Origin: Setoptus koraiensis
Lineage: Eukaryota > Arthropoda
Assembly (NCBI GenBank): GCA_048013815.1
Contig: CM106586.1
Location: 13,268,001-13,332,000 of the forward strand
DNA: 64,000 bases
Direction of reading: 5' to 3'
The position numbers and the translations under genes are program-made. Each line of letters starts with the position of its first letter. The first letter of the stretch is position 1. Positions 33,191 through 44,587 of the stretch are shown here, in pieces. The notes beneath the pieces were generated by a model. That model saw only the letters and a program-made list of their open reading frames with translations, was not told the origin of the DNA and ran no database searches.

Positions 33191-36100
33191 CGCCAACAAC
33201 AATGGCCAGAGAGAATCGTTATCGACTGGCCGTCAACTGAGCGCTGTCCATCGATCGCGCAGTGGCCCGAGCTGCTCACCAGCGATGACCAGCGATGACC
33301 AGCAATGACCAGCAATGAACGGCAATGAACAGCGATGAACAACATCGAGCATTGAGCGCTGTCGACAGGCGCGAGAGTCCCTAAAAAACAACTCCAACAA
33401 ACGGGCCAGTCGAGCGGAGATTAACTCGATTGGTCATTTCAAGCGCCATGACCAGCGCCATTCACCTGAGCACGGACACTAAACACGAGTGGACAGGGGG
33501 ACAAGCGAAATCATGTCGCATTGGACAATGCCCACATCAATCAGTGCATCGCTGTAATGGATGAGAAGCGATAAAAAGAAAGCGAGAGACACAGACCCTC
33601 GAGACGACGCTAAATACCGCGCCGCTACATGCGCCCATTTAGCGCGTCGTTGTCTCGTTTGCTCGCCCATTATTCACATAACGACGACCGATCGACGGGC
33701 CGACGGGCCAACGGGCCGCTCAATCGGGGCACTGCGCCAGCGTGACCAGTGGGCCGGCTCACTCAATTGCCAGTCAATTTGCTAATCGACTGAATGGCAC
33801 CATTGACTCATTTGATGCGCCTGGCTCTATTCGGCTTCGATTCGAGTGGCGATCGCATTGGATTGTCGTGCGATTGCGCTCGGATCGTGTGACTGCATTT
33901 AGTTGGATTTGTTCGGATGGCAACGCTGATTCGACGGTGCAAGTGCACCGCAACCAGTGCATCTATCACCAGTGACGGCCGGTCAGCAAATTGGGCCGCC
34001 GCGTCAACGACAACAACGACAACAACGACACCAACGACAACAACGACAACAACGACAACAGCAGCAATAACAACGACCACGACGACGACACCGGCAGACC
34101 CGAACATCGGCGACGAGACGCAAACAACAGCTTTGCTGACAGCGACAATTAGCTGCGTAATTGCGAGCGCTGTAAGAAGTAAGAGCCGACGACAATTTGC
34201 ATGCACGTCGAGTGGTTATTTATCGGCTTGCACTTGTTTTGCGGTCGCTCAAAATCGCAGTGGCACTCGGAGCGGCCGCCCGAAGCCCGAGGCTCGCGGG
34301 AGCCGCACACTGGGCATCGCACCGATCTGGAGGCCGTCCAACTAAATGCCCGAACTGTCCAACTAAATGCCCGAACTGTCCAACGAAATGCCCGAGCTGT
34401 CCAACTGGACACCCGAAAGCCGCATCGGGCGCCGAGTGTCTAGTAGCCGGCAAGTGGGTCGTTTTGACAAGCATCAACTGTGCAGTGGCACACACAGTGA
34501 GCGACCTGTGTCGCGTTGCCGAATCGCTGCTTCGAAGCTTCTCCCGTCGGAGCTTCTCCCCCCGAAGTTGCCCTTTCGAAGCTTCTCTCTTCGAAGGGAC
34601 AAGCCCGAACGCTCGGCGGCCGCACGAGCGGCGTTGCACTTGCAGCGTGGAGATTGGAAAGCGCAAGTTGCAACTCGCAGCCAACGAAGCTCGAAGCGCC
34701 TGCGAAAGGCGGGCCAACAAAACACAAAACGAACGTCTTGCAAAGCGCTTCCAAATGGTGCCAGCGAACGCAAGGTCGTATGCAAATGCGAAACACACTG
34801 TCTGTTCATGGTTCGTTGGGTCCCGTTCGAAGAAGGGGGTGCAGTGCATTTTGTGCGTCGTGTGGCCCTTTGTCTTTCTGTGGCATTGCTGACACTGCAA
34901 AAAGATACATATTTTTCTGTAAAATACACTCACTTTGCTCGGCACACATGACAACACAACAATATAAACTCATATCTTTGGCGCATCTTTAGCATCTCGC
35001 ACGAGAACGCCACAATATACTCGAATGGCTGCAAATGGTCGCTTCGAACTGATTATACTGATTGTGGCCACGCTAATTGTTTTCGAATGGCCGCTGCCAT
35101 TCGAAAGTATCTGGCCAGTGCATGCAAATTAAAGACGCATCACCAACACAATATAATACAATACATGCCGAATTGCACCAATACAGTACGTGCACCAATA
35201 ACGCGCAAATACCAATACGGTGCACACAATCGATACTGCTCGAGCTGGCGCCCAGTTGGGGCCCGGCTCGGGCGATATCGGTGTGCAGTTTGGTGCCAGT
35301 GGAGCGAGTCTATTAGTGCCACTAACTGACACCACATACGCGCCAATGCGACGCACACTTTATTGCCGTTAATTCGCTTGTCAGTGATTATCTCGCATCT
35401 TTTGCAACTCTTTTCCAGTCGCTGCTTGTCCGACCTTCCAATTCGAGCTGCCGATTCGCGCTGCCGATTCGAACCTCGAACTGCGAACCTCGAACTGCGA
35501 ACCTCGAACTGCGAACCTCGAACTGCGAACCTCGAACTGCGAATTTCGAACTGCGAATTTCGAACTGCGAACAGCGAATTTCGCACACTGAACTCTGAGC
35601 CCCAATTTTCGAATTTCGAATTTCGAACTTCGAACGAAGTCCGTTCGCTGGGCCGCCAGCGCCGAGAGCGGCCAGCACCGACGCTGGCGGCATTTATAGT
35701 GCTGGCCGCATTGTCGCAATCGAATTGTCCGTGTCGATGCACAGAACATGCATTATTGCGCCATAATGATAATGACGCAATAATACATATGTAATGATAA
35801 CAACAAACATTGTGCAATGGCCACACTGGCCATTGCTGTTATATTGTTATATTATTATATTATTGTATCATTGTGTCATTGTATTATTATATTGTTGCAT
35901 GCATTCGGGCGGCTAGATGTGGCGCTCGAGCGCTATTCACTCGTGAATAGCTCTACTGGCCAATGGCGTAAGTGTCCTATAAAACCTGCTTGCATGCACT
36001 TCCTATTTGTTTGTTGCACGTCACGTTACGTCCTATATTACGTCACACTGATGTCGTGACTTTGGCCACTTTGCGTCAGACCTGCGTTGCACCTGACTTT

Positions 36101-39100
36101 GCATTGGGGTTTGCATTAAGTAAACTGTTGGACAGTGTAGACTGGTCGGGGCCAACTGCCAGCGCATCATATGCGACCCGACGATAAACAATCGACTGAC
36201 TCGCCAACGAGTGCGACAGCGACTGTGCCGACCAATTGCGACACCGACGGCCAGTTTCGCGCATTGAAATTGCGCTCCTTGAGTGCGGCTTGTCGCAACC
36301 GCAACCACAAGCCAGCAACGACAACAGCAACAACAGCAACAACGGCAACAACAGCAACAACGGCGACAGGCAACAACAACAGCGCACTCACCTGTGCCCG
36401 CCGATCGCCAATTGCGACTACCTGCGGCTGCCATCGGAAGCGCGCTGGACGCTGCAAATTGGACGCCGAAAGTCATTGGCGGCGACGCCGAGCGAGCACG
36501 ACAAATGGCAAACGATGGCGAATGGTGTGCGATGCCAAATTAATTGAAAATAATAAAATTGCCATTCTAGTTCAATTTGACGAAAGAAGCGCCAGCCGAC
36601 GCGAGAGAATGCGCAAACTGGCAAAACAAGTCGCTGGCACGCAGGATTAGCCAGCGACTCAATTTAATTAACTTGTGCACTTTTGATTTATATTTCAATT
36701 TGAGCGTTGCGTCGGGCGCAAGCTCCCAGACACGAGCCGCCAGCGTATATACGAGTATCATGCGTATATGAGTATCATGCGTATATGAGTATCATGCGTA
36801 TATGAGTATCATGTGTACATGAGAGTGTGACGCAAGTGGCCGCATTATAGGCCAATTATTATCATCGACAGTGGCCATTTCGGGCGCAGTCGGCGCGGCC
36901 AGCAACGCGCACAATATTGTGCAACGCGCACAATATTGTGCAACGCGCACAATATTGTGCGCCGCGCCGGATAATCCCCGGCCCACTTTTATTATCGAGA
37001 CGCCTCTGCGGCCAGCGGTCAGCGGTCGGTGCGTGCATTGTGTTGCAACGCCACGCTGACGCCACAACACTGTCAACAGCTGATGGCTGCGCGCAGTATC
37101 GGCCATATTGCGTAACTGGCTGTCAGCCGCTGACAGCCATTCTTGTAATGTCCGCCAAGTCTTTGTGCGGGCAATGTCAACAACTCGCGCCTGTCAGCTG
37201 ACTGCGGCCCCAATGGCCGACGCACATATTGCGTATATATTGTGTATATGCTTGTGTGTATATTGTGTGGATATATCCGCACAATATCTGCACAATATCC
37301 GCACAGTATATACACGATGTTTACAGAGAGAGAGAGGCGACAAACTTCACTCTGCACTGATGGCCGGGATTAGCGCCGAGCGAGATTAGATTAGATAGCG
37401 GGATTAAACGCTGGCGCTGGCCGGCGGAACTTGATGACGCCGCTACTCACTGGCGGGCGGGCGGGTCCGGCCCGCGCCCCCTTATAGGCTTATGGGTGCC
37501 AGCCTGCGGCCACTTTAATCAACTGCAGCTCGCCACTCATCGCATGCCCGCGCACCAGTGCGGACCCACGCAGACCAATGGAGGCCCGCGTAGACCAGTG
37601 CAGAGCAATGGACATTGTCTAAGAGTAAATCACAGTGATACAAAGTTTATATGTCATCTCGTGCCAAGTTAATAACCGTTATTTTGTTTGTGTGTGTGTG
37701 TCGGCGCACTGTCGGCGAGCCGGCGACGTGGCGCCCCATTAAATTAAATAATAATAATAATAATAAACTTAACTGTTGTTGTAGAATGCACCGGCCATAA
37801 ATTGAATTGACTGCCCGCGTAGCGGTTAAGTCGCATTTAAGTTACATTTGAGTTGCGCCCAGAGTGGCCATTGTTGTCTCAACTCGCAATTGACTGACCC
37901 AATGTGGCGCTGAATTTGCTGAGCGCTGGCCGGCGCCGATTGCGGCCAGCGGTCAACGGTCAGCAGATATAATGGGGCGCACAAATTGAATTCAATTGAT
38001 CTATTGAATTGAATCTAAAGATGTGAAAGTCGCCCAGTTCGCACGCATTATCGTCGACGGTCGCCAGCGGACAGACGACACAAACGAAATGCCACACACA
38101 CAGCGAATTGCGAATTGCGAATTGCGAATTGTCCGAATTGGGGTCCCAATGAAGCGTGAAGCAGCCCGTGACCAGCGACTTGACCTATGCTGGCACCTTG
38201 CTGGCGCATTCAGTCTCGGCCGCCAGCCACCGCCGCACAACAACCTCGCAACAACCGCGCAACAACCGCGCAACAACCGCGCAACAACCGCACACGTCAC
38301 GACGCCTCATTGTTGCTGTTGTTTGGTCGCTGTTGTGGGTGTTGTTGCCGTTGTCGCTGTTGTCGCTGTTGCCGCTGTTGTGGTTGCGGTGGTTGCGGCG
38401 CTGACACTGTTGTCGCTGTTGTCGTTGGGGCGCCGACACTGACGCATATGGCGCACAGCGCGGCTTCGCTGCTGGCGTTGCGCTGGCCACGCGTCTCGAG
38501 CGCCTTTCATCGACTGGGTGTCGCCACTGGCCCCAACTGGGGCCCCGGTGCCACTGGCCGCAATTGGCGCACGGCGACACAACCGACGCACAACAGCACG
38601 CGGCGACTTACGTAACGGGCGGGCACACTTACGCAACCGGCGCAAACGAAAAGTCGCTAGGTGTCGCCAGAGGCGAAGGTGCGGCCCGAGCGCCGCCAGA
38701 CGGTCTAATCGGGCGCGTGTGCCTCCGCTGGCGTGTGTGTGACATTTTTTGGGGCCCGCTCAACCGTTTGTGTGCGTGTGCGTGTGTGTGTGCGTGTGTC
38801 CGCTAACTTGGCGGCCGAGATTTGTGTGCGCGCCAAGAATGGATAAACCGAACGAGCAGCCGAAGCGAGAGAATTGCTCAATTGATTGATGAGATTTGTG
38901 GCCCGCCATCATAGTTTGGCCTGGCCTACTGGCCATTGTTCTGGCTATTGTAAATTGTCGCTGTCGTGCTTGTTTTTGGTGGTTGTGTGGAAGCGCGTGA
39001 AATTATCCAATTGATTGCGTTTGGGTCAATTTTATTTCGCTCGGCCCCTGCTCTATATATATCTGGCCCCTCTGCGTACATCATCGGCTCTGGCCCCTCT

Positions 39101-42100
39101 GCGTATATCGTCGGCAGTGCGCACAACAGTCCATCAAGCAAGCATCACGGCTCGTTGGCGCTGTGCAACGTTGTTGTGCAACGTAGCGCGCGGTGTGCGA
39201 TATTGGTGTTGCGGTTAGCACGCGCACACGCCAACCGATCGCTGTTTTGTGCGCGTCCATTGCGAGCGAGCTCGCACAGGGGCCCCGCATGACACAGCGA
39301 CAACCATTAGTGGCGGCGCGAAGCGTGTGAAAGGGCCCATCGGTGCATCGGAATATTTTATCCATATTTTATCGGCGGCCAGTGTTTTATGCGGCAGCCA
39401 TTAACAGCTGACTGGCTGCCGAGCCAACTGCGACTGTGGGCACTTTGTTGCCACTGACTGAGTTGTGAGTCAACTATCAACGACCAACAACAACAACAGC
39501 GACAGACATTTGGTCGCTGACATTTGAATAATGGCCGATCGGCAGCGCGCCGGAAAAGCCGGCCCGTCGTGTGCGCCCGCCAACGAGCCCGCCAACGAGC
39601 CGGCCAACGAGCCGGTAACTAATTAATCGTCGCTGTCACACAATCGGTATCAATGATTCCCGAACGATGATGCTTTGTGTGTGTGTGTGTGTGTGTCCAT
39701 TGTGGCCCCATTGTCGAGCACATGACAGCGGTCGACGGCGATCCACTGGCCGGCGCGGCGCACATCGCGACGGACGCGAATCATTCAAATTCGAATTCAA
39801 TTCAATTAAACCCGAACTGCCGGCCCGGCCCGGCTCGGCCGGCCACTCGGGCACGGCAGCTGGCTTACCGGCTCCGCGGCGGCCGCACTCTCGCCAGCGT
39901 GAGCCGAGAGTCAGGTAAAAAGACGCTGCCATTAGCGCCGGCCACGAGTTGTCGGCGCGAACCCGCTCCTCGGATCGGATGAATTTCAATGAGCCCAAAC
40001 GGCGAATGAATGCGGACGCGTTCGCACGAATTTGAATGAATTCTGCAGCCATTCTTTTTGTGTGCGTGTGTGTGTGTGTGCGTGTGTGTGTGTGTGAGAA
40101 ATGGGCCAGCAACACGAGTCAACGCGAGTCAGCGCGAGTCAACGCGAGCCAGCACGAGGCGACGCGAGGCAGCCCGTTTTGCATAGTGCTGAACGCGAGT
40201 CGCGGATCAGGTAGAGAGCGGTTGTGCGGACGGCCATTAGCGGACCACCGCGGGCGATGATACATCGATGACAGAGAAGCACTCGCTATTGTCACTAAAT
40301 TGTGTGCGCTAAATTGCGAGTGTCAAGTCAAAAGTTAAATGTTGTTGCTCGGTTGTTGTTTTCGTTTTGACAACAACCAACAACGGATAAAACTGCGCGT
40401 TTCGTCGCCCGTCGTTGTCGCTCGTCGTCGTCGGCCGTCGTTGTCGGCCGTCGTTGTCGCCGCTCATTGGCGCTGCCCGCTGGCCGACCGTTTGCCAGCG
40501 ACAACAACCAACAACAACAACAACAAGCAGTCAACAACGACCAGCAACGACCACCAGCCAACGACAACCGGCAACGACAACCGGCCACAACAACCGGCAA
40601 CAACGGCAACACGCGCTGACAAACAATGACACAGCCGGCCACAACTGGACGTGGCCGCGACTCGCAGCCGAGTAGATGATGAAATTGAAATAATGCTCAA
40701 ATGGGCTCTTTTGTGGCCGTGTTTCGCTTTGAATCGAGGCGCAATGTGCCACTTGGCTGTGCCCACCGCTCGACTGCGCCTCGATTTGGGGCCGGCGGCA
40801 CAGTCGAGCAGCGGAGGCTGGCCCCGGTCAGCGAAAACAGTTGGCACAGCAATGGCTGCGAGCGTGTCCGCTCGTGAATAATTAAGCGGGCTTGTGGGGC
40901 GACAAGATGGCGCCCTAATGAGCGCCATTACGCGCCGTCGTGTTGCCGTTGGCGCGTCTTGGCCGACCCCGGCCCCCGGTTTATTTATCAGCAGCGCACC
41001 ATTAGAGCGCGCCAAATGTGGGCCACTGAGCCACGAGCAACGCGCCGGCCCCAACTCTCTCGTGGCAGCGTCATCGGATGCTCACATCGTCGTATGCTCA
41101 TTTCATCGGCTGGCCATATCGTCAAATGCTCGTATCGTCAAATGCTCATATCGTCGTATGCTCACATCGTCGTGCCGCTAGAAGTTGTCACCGGCGGTGT
41201 CGCTATCAATCTCAATCTATCCTATACGACGAGCGGCGACAACTGCGCCCCGACAACCACTGCCGGCCGTCACGTGAATTATTGCATGTTTGTTTTGACA
41301 ATCACTACAATCATTACCACCACTATTATTGCCACCATTATCGTGATCGTCATTACGCTCGTTATGGGGCGCTGTTTGCATGGCCGTAATCATCGGCACG
41401 CTGCAATGGCGGCCAATGGGGCAACATTCATTCATTCATTCATTTATTGGCACAACAATGGCGTTTGGTTGGTGTCCGCGTGAAACAGTTGCTACACTAT
41501 ACAACATATAGGCCAGTCAAGGCCGCCTATATGAGTGCCGTCTGCGCGACCAACGAGCGCGCAATCAGTGTACGCGCGCAATCAACATCACGCGCTCGCC
41601 GAATTAACCAATCAACATCACGCGCTCGCTGAATTAACCAATCAAATCGCTCGCAACGGTTAGACTGTGGCCGGTCAATCGACAGTACGTGCCCACTCGA
41701 AACGTTGACAGCCTTTGTTCGCCCGTTCACCACACTATTCAGGCCTATATCGCCACAGTCAGGCCTAACAAGTTGTAAGTGTTGCTCTCTGCGTGTCTAG
41801 CTCACTCTCACAAAGCCAGTTTATAACCAATGAGGGCCAATATAAACAGAGATTAGCGGCCTATAGCGGCCACAGGATGCGCGAGTCGTCGCCACCCATT
41901 GTCGGCTACTTAAACTTGAAACTTTCAAGTTGAAAGTGGCCCTGTCCGCACTATTCACGCGTGGATCAACAAACGAGACACAATGTTGCATGTGTCTATC
42001 GCGAGATAAATGAACGGACTGTGCCATCTGAAGCGACAGTTTGTGCACGTTCAAATCACGTGTTGTCACGCTTCGTGCGAGCGGCGCTAATTTGCATGCG

Positions 42101-44587
42101 CTTGTTTGCTCGCGTTCGGCCCCTCAGCAAACAAGCAGCGACAGCATGTTTGTTTTGTCACTCCACTCCGCGGCACAACAACAACAACAACAACGACAAC
42201 AACACCGGCGACAACAAGTGGGCAAACAGTTTCGCCCGTTTGTTTGTTGTTGGCGCAACCAGACTCACTCTACTTGCTACACTCTGGCCACGAGGGGCGC
42301 TGCGCACCAGGCGCCAAACTGATCTCACTACCACTGAGAGGGCAGCACGCGCTTTTGCACGAGCCGAGCGAGCCGTTCAACGAGCTAATCGTGCTCGTTG
42401 AGGCTCAACGGTTGAGCATGTTCAAGATTGTGCAAATACGTGCAAATAGGCGCAAATATTCTCGTCAAAACGGAACTTACCTGTGTGGGTGCGCTTGTGT
42501 ATCTTGAGATTCTCGCTGCGCGCAAACACCTTGCCGCAATTCTGAAACGGACAATGGAATGGCTTTTCGCCCGTGTGAACGCGTATGTGATTCACTAGCT
42601 TGTATTTGGCCTTGAATGGTTTGCCGTTCCTGTTGCAGCCTTGCCAGAAACAGGCGTGATTGGTGCACTCTGGTCCGCCAACGTGATCCACCGTTATGTG
42701 GGTGACAATTTCCTGAATAGAATGAAACACTTTTGTGCACAGTGTGCCCTGCGATATGTTGTACTGATGCTGCTGATACACACTCATGTGCTGCTGCTGA
42801 CCGGAAGTAGCTGACGATGGTGTTGTTGTGGTTGCTGTTGTTGCTGCCGCTGCCGCCGCCGCTACTGACGAGGCGTCGCTAGCGGCGCCCAAATGATGAT
42901 GATACGGATAGGTGGAACTGGCCTGCAACAGCTTGTGATAGGCCTCGTTGTGATGATTGTAGTCTGGGCCAACTTGGCCGGCCACGGTTGAGCCGGGCAC
43001 AACAACGCCGCTTCCGGTTGCCGTTGCGCTCGCCGGCTGGCTGCTGGCCGCAACGCCCGACCCGGTGGGTGTGTTCGTGGTGGCGGCGGCTGCGGCCACC
43101 GCTGCGGCCGCTATGTATGACGAATGGTAAGGCGAGGTGGCCGCTGCCACAGCTGACAACGCATGATGATAATGGTGACTCAGGTGATGGTGCTGATGAT
43201 GGTGCTGCAACTGATGATGATGGTGCCCCAAGTGATGCTGATGATAGGCACCGTGATGGTGATGCAACGAGTGCGCGTGATGGTGCATGGATGCCGCAGC
43301 ATGCTGCAACTGATGATGATGATGGTGCGGCGCGGGCTGATGTTGCTGCTGCAAATGGGGCACCTCGATCCATTGGCACACCCACGGGCCGCTTTTGCTT
43401 TGTAGCGCGGTCACTGTTGTGGCAACGCCGTTTTGGGTTGCGGTGGCCGACTGGGCAGCAGCCGCCGCGGCCGCCGTCGGGCTAGATTGGTGGGTGTGAG
43501 CTGTGCTGCTGCTGATAGTCATGGGCGTAATGGTGCCCGTGGTGCTAATTGAGTCGGTTTCGCTGTTATATTTGCCGTTGTCTGTCGGTGCTGTTGCCGA
43601 CGCTGTTGCTGTTGTAGTGACAATCATCGGCGACACGCCGCTGCTTCCGGTTGCGGAGTGTTGTCGGTTGGCCGGCGAGCTAGTTGCCGATTGCTGCTGA
43701 TGGGTGTGCAGTGTGTCGATGACGCTGCTCGTGCTGTACTGTCTGTCTTGGTGGTGCGGCAAGTCGTTGGTGTGATTGTACGATTGTTGTTGCAGGTTGT
43801 TGTTGTTGTGTGATGTTGTTGCAGCGGCTTGTTGTTGTTGGTGGTGCATTTGCGATGAATTCAGCGAGTCGGGCGCCGCATAACTACCGGCCGTCACCTG
43901 ATGAGATGCTGGGGCCGGCATGGGCGCCAACGGTTGATGCATCATAACCGCAGCCGCGGCCGCTGAGCCGGGATAATGTTGATGATGCAATTGGTCAGCG
44001 TGTTGTTGTTGTTGTTGCTGCTGTTGCTGTTGCGTGGCAGCGTAAATGGATTGATGTTGCTGATTGTGGTGTTGATAGGTGTGTTGTTGCTGCTGTTGCT
44101 GTTGTAGTTGTTGTTGGTGGTGGTGGTGGTGATGCTGTTGTTGCTGTTGTTGTTGTTGCTGCTGCTGCTGTTGGTCTATGTGCTGGTGCTGTTGAGACAT
44201 GTGGTGGTGGTGGTGGTGGTTTTGGTGGTAGGCGGCCGAGCTGGGCTGCAATTGGCCGTACTGTGCGGCGGTCTTGAGGGCGGCCGCGGCCGCCGTTGCC
44301 GCATCAATATTCTGGTAGTACTGATGGTGCGCGTGGTGCTGCTGGTAGCCGGCGGCACCGTTGGCGCCCGTCGAGCAGTACGCCGACGACAGGTAATGTT
44401 TTTGCTGTTGGTGCTGCTGCTGCTGTTGGGCTGTGTGCATTTGCAGTTGGTGCTGCTGCTGGTGCGACTGGTGCTGCTGTTGCGACTGGTGCTGCTGCTG
44501 CGACTGGTGCTGCTGATGGTGCTGGTACTGGTGGTGCTGGTGCTGGGAGTGCACCGTCGAGGTGCTCAATAAATTATTTCCAATCAT
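21352..44587 (-). CDS. opa: Odd-paired / Zic zinc-finger transcription factor, three exons
   Basis: Zic-family transcription factor, nuclear, binding GC-rich sites through five C2H2 fingers; in Drosophila opa is a pair-rule gene and late pioneer factor. Exons 44587-42481, 29551-28108 and 22207-21352 total 4407 nt, exactly 1469 codons, with matching phases 1 and 2. Finger 1 begins CQWIE (C404), is interrupted by 205 residues, and resumes [20 protein letters not shown]. Fingers 2-3 follow in exon 1, fingers 4-5 ([29 protein letters not shown]) in exon 2. Exon 2 ends LSEW and exon 3 begins [25 protein letters not shown] corresponds to the NEWYV end of vertebrate Zic proteins. At 1468 residues it is more than twice the usual length, mainly from His/Gln/Ala-rich tracts. 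Introns of 12.9 and 5.9 kb. Any 5' non-coding exons could not be found. Confidence 0.96.
26690..26792. repeat. Cluster of seven CCGATAA/TTATCGG words
   Basis: TTATCGG at 26690, 26703, 26716, 26729 and 26751, and CCGATAA at 26767 and 26786. The first four lie in a perfect 13-bp spacing (unit ttatcgggcgcgt). The word contains GATAA, the GATA-factor core. Confidence 0.85.
27361..27405. repeat. Inverted repeat, 14-bp perfect arms
   Basis: CTGGCCATATAATG, 17-nt loop, CATTATATGGCCAG. About 80 bp to the left is another perfect 11-bp inverted repeat, GAATATCTATA / TATAGATATTC (27252-27283). Confidence 0.9.
28108..29551 (-). CDS. opa: Zic exon 2: fingers 4-5 and Ser/Asp-rich region
   Basis: Starts after CAACAG with GC GAG AAG, rebuilding the HTGEKPF linker. 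Finger 4 [20 protein letters not shown], finger 5 [20 protein letters not shown], then KVHGKSPSP. The rest is Asp/Glu-rich ([17 protein letters not shown]), Asn- and Gln-rich, then Ala-rich. It ends GLSEW with the donor GAATG|GTAAGT, phase 2. The bases of that donor read TGG TAA in frame, so an unspliced message stops right after SEW. Confidence 0.95.
33132..33190. repeat. (CAA)n run
   Basis: About 19 nearly perfect CAA triplets on the plus strand; it produces spurious polythreonine/polyglutamine frames. The longest of some twenty such runs in the non-coding part of the window. Confidence 0.95.
33279..33341. repeat. 10-bp tandem repeat
   Basis: Six units of ccagcgatga / ccagcaatga in Zic intron 1. 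Confidence 0.9.
34336..34411. repeat. 21-bp tandem repeat
   Basis: Three and a half units of the form gtccaactaaatgcccgaac plus one base, the last diverged, in Zic intron 1. Confidence 0.9.
35464..35640. repeat. 14-bp tandem repeat
   Basis: Units gaacctcgaactgc drifting to gaatttcgaactgc and then gaatttc, so the array shows internal ageing from one end to the other. Rich in the palindrome TTCGAA in its right part. Confidence 0.9.
35937..35948. promoter_or_regulatory. TTCAC-TC-GTGAA site
   Basis: Member of the dispersed TTCAC-NN-GTGAA family, extended to GCTATTCAC / GTGAATAGC; Zic intron 1. Confidence 0.35.
36742..36815. repeat. 17-bp tandem repeat
   Basis: Four units of cgtatatgagtatcatg in Zic intron 1. 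Confidence 0.9.
36909..36960. repeat. Three tandem copies of a 14-bp palindrome
   Basis: GCACAATATTGTGC at 36909, 36928 and 36947, exactly 19 bp apart, joined by aacgc. Each unit is self-complementary. Confidence 0.92.
40111..40172. repeat. 10-bp tandem repeat
   Basis: Six units of the form aacgcgagtc in Zic intron 1, next to a TG run and a single CAGGTAG word at 40208. Confidence 0.88.
42481..44587 (-). CDS. opa: Zic exon 1: N-terminus, fingers 1-3
   Basis: 703 codons beginning [15 protein letters not shown] in good start context (caacATG). Long Gln/His tracts fill residues 15-200, Ala/Thr/Ser tracts 200-400. Finger 1 spans C404 to the HITVDH histidines, with an in-frame insert (42749-43363). 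Finger 2 is [20 protein letters not shown] and finger 3 is [20 protein letters not shown]. The exon ends ACACAG|GTAAGT after THTG, phase 1. Beyond the donor the frame runs on for 17 codons to a stop, giving a possible three-finger product if unspliced. Confidence 0.95.
42749..43363 (-). other. opa: 615-nt in-frame insert in Zic finger 1, possible exitron
   Basis: Exactly 205 codons, starting at GAG|GTGCCC and ending at TCGCAG|GGC. Removal would join CQWIE directly to GTLCTKVFH in frame. Content is His-, Ala-, Gln- and Thr-rich with islands such as [18 protein letters not shown] and [18 protein letters not shown] text. It uses the same low-complexity codons as the rest of the exon, so it is either translated or optionally removed. 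The donor lacks the usual GTRAGT form. Confidence 0.7.

Larger units (their letters stand above)
29552..42480. other. Zic intron 1 (12.9 kb)
   Basis: GTAAGT at 42480 to CAACAG at 29552. Filled with triplet runs (CAA/TTG), CA runs and minisatellites: 30273-30366 (18-bp unit), 33279-33341 (10 bp), 34336-34411 (21 bp), 35464-35640 (14 bp), 36742-36815 (17 bp), 40111-40172 (10 bp), 41090-41170 (16 bp) and 41578-41641 (30 bp, two copies). Long open frames here (for example 34220-34957 and 32344-32907 on the minus strand) are low-complexity or composition-driven. No nested gene or RNA supported. Confidence 0.8.

Noticed and set aside
34197-34957. Frames of 230-245 codons on both strands
   Set aside because: They overlap each other and include a 21-bp minisatellite; no family features.
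36301-36380. Regularly spaced repeats that could suggest a CRISPR-like array
   Set aside because: Simple CAA/CAG triplet variation in a eukaryotic intron; no unique spacers. The same holds for the minisatellites elsewhere.
44108-44572. Leu/Val-rich 154-codon plus-strand frame
   Set aside because: Antisense of the polyGln/polyHis tract in Zic exon 1.
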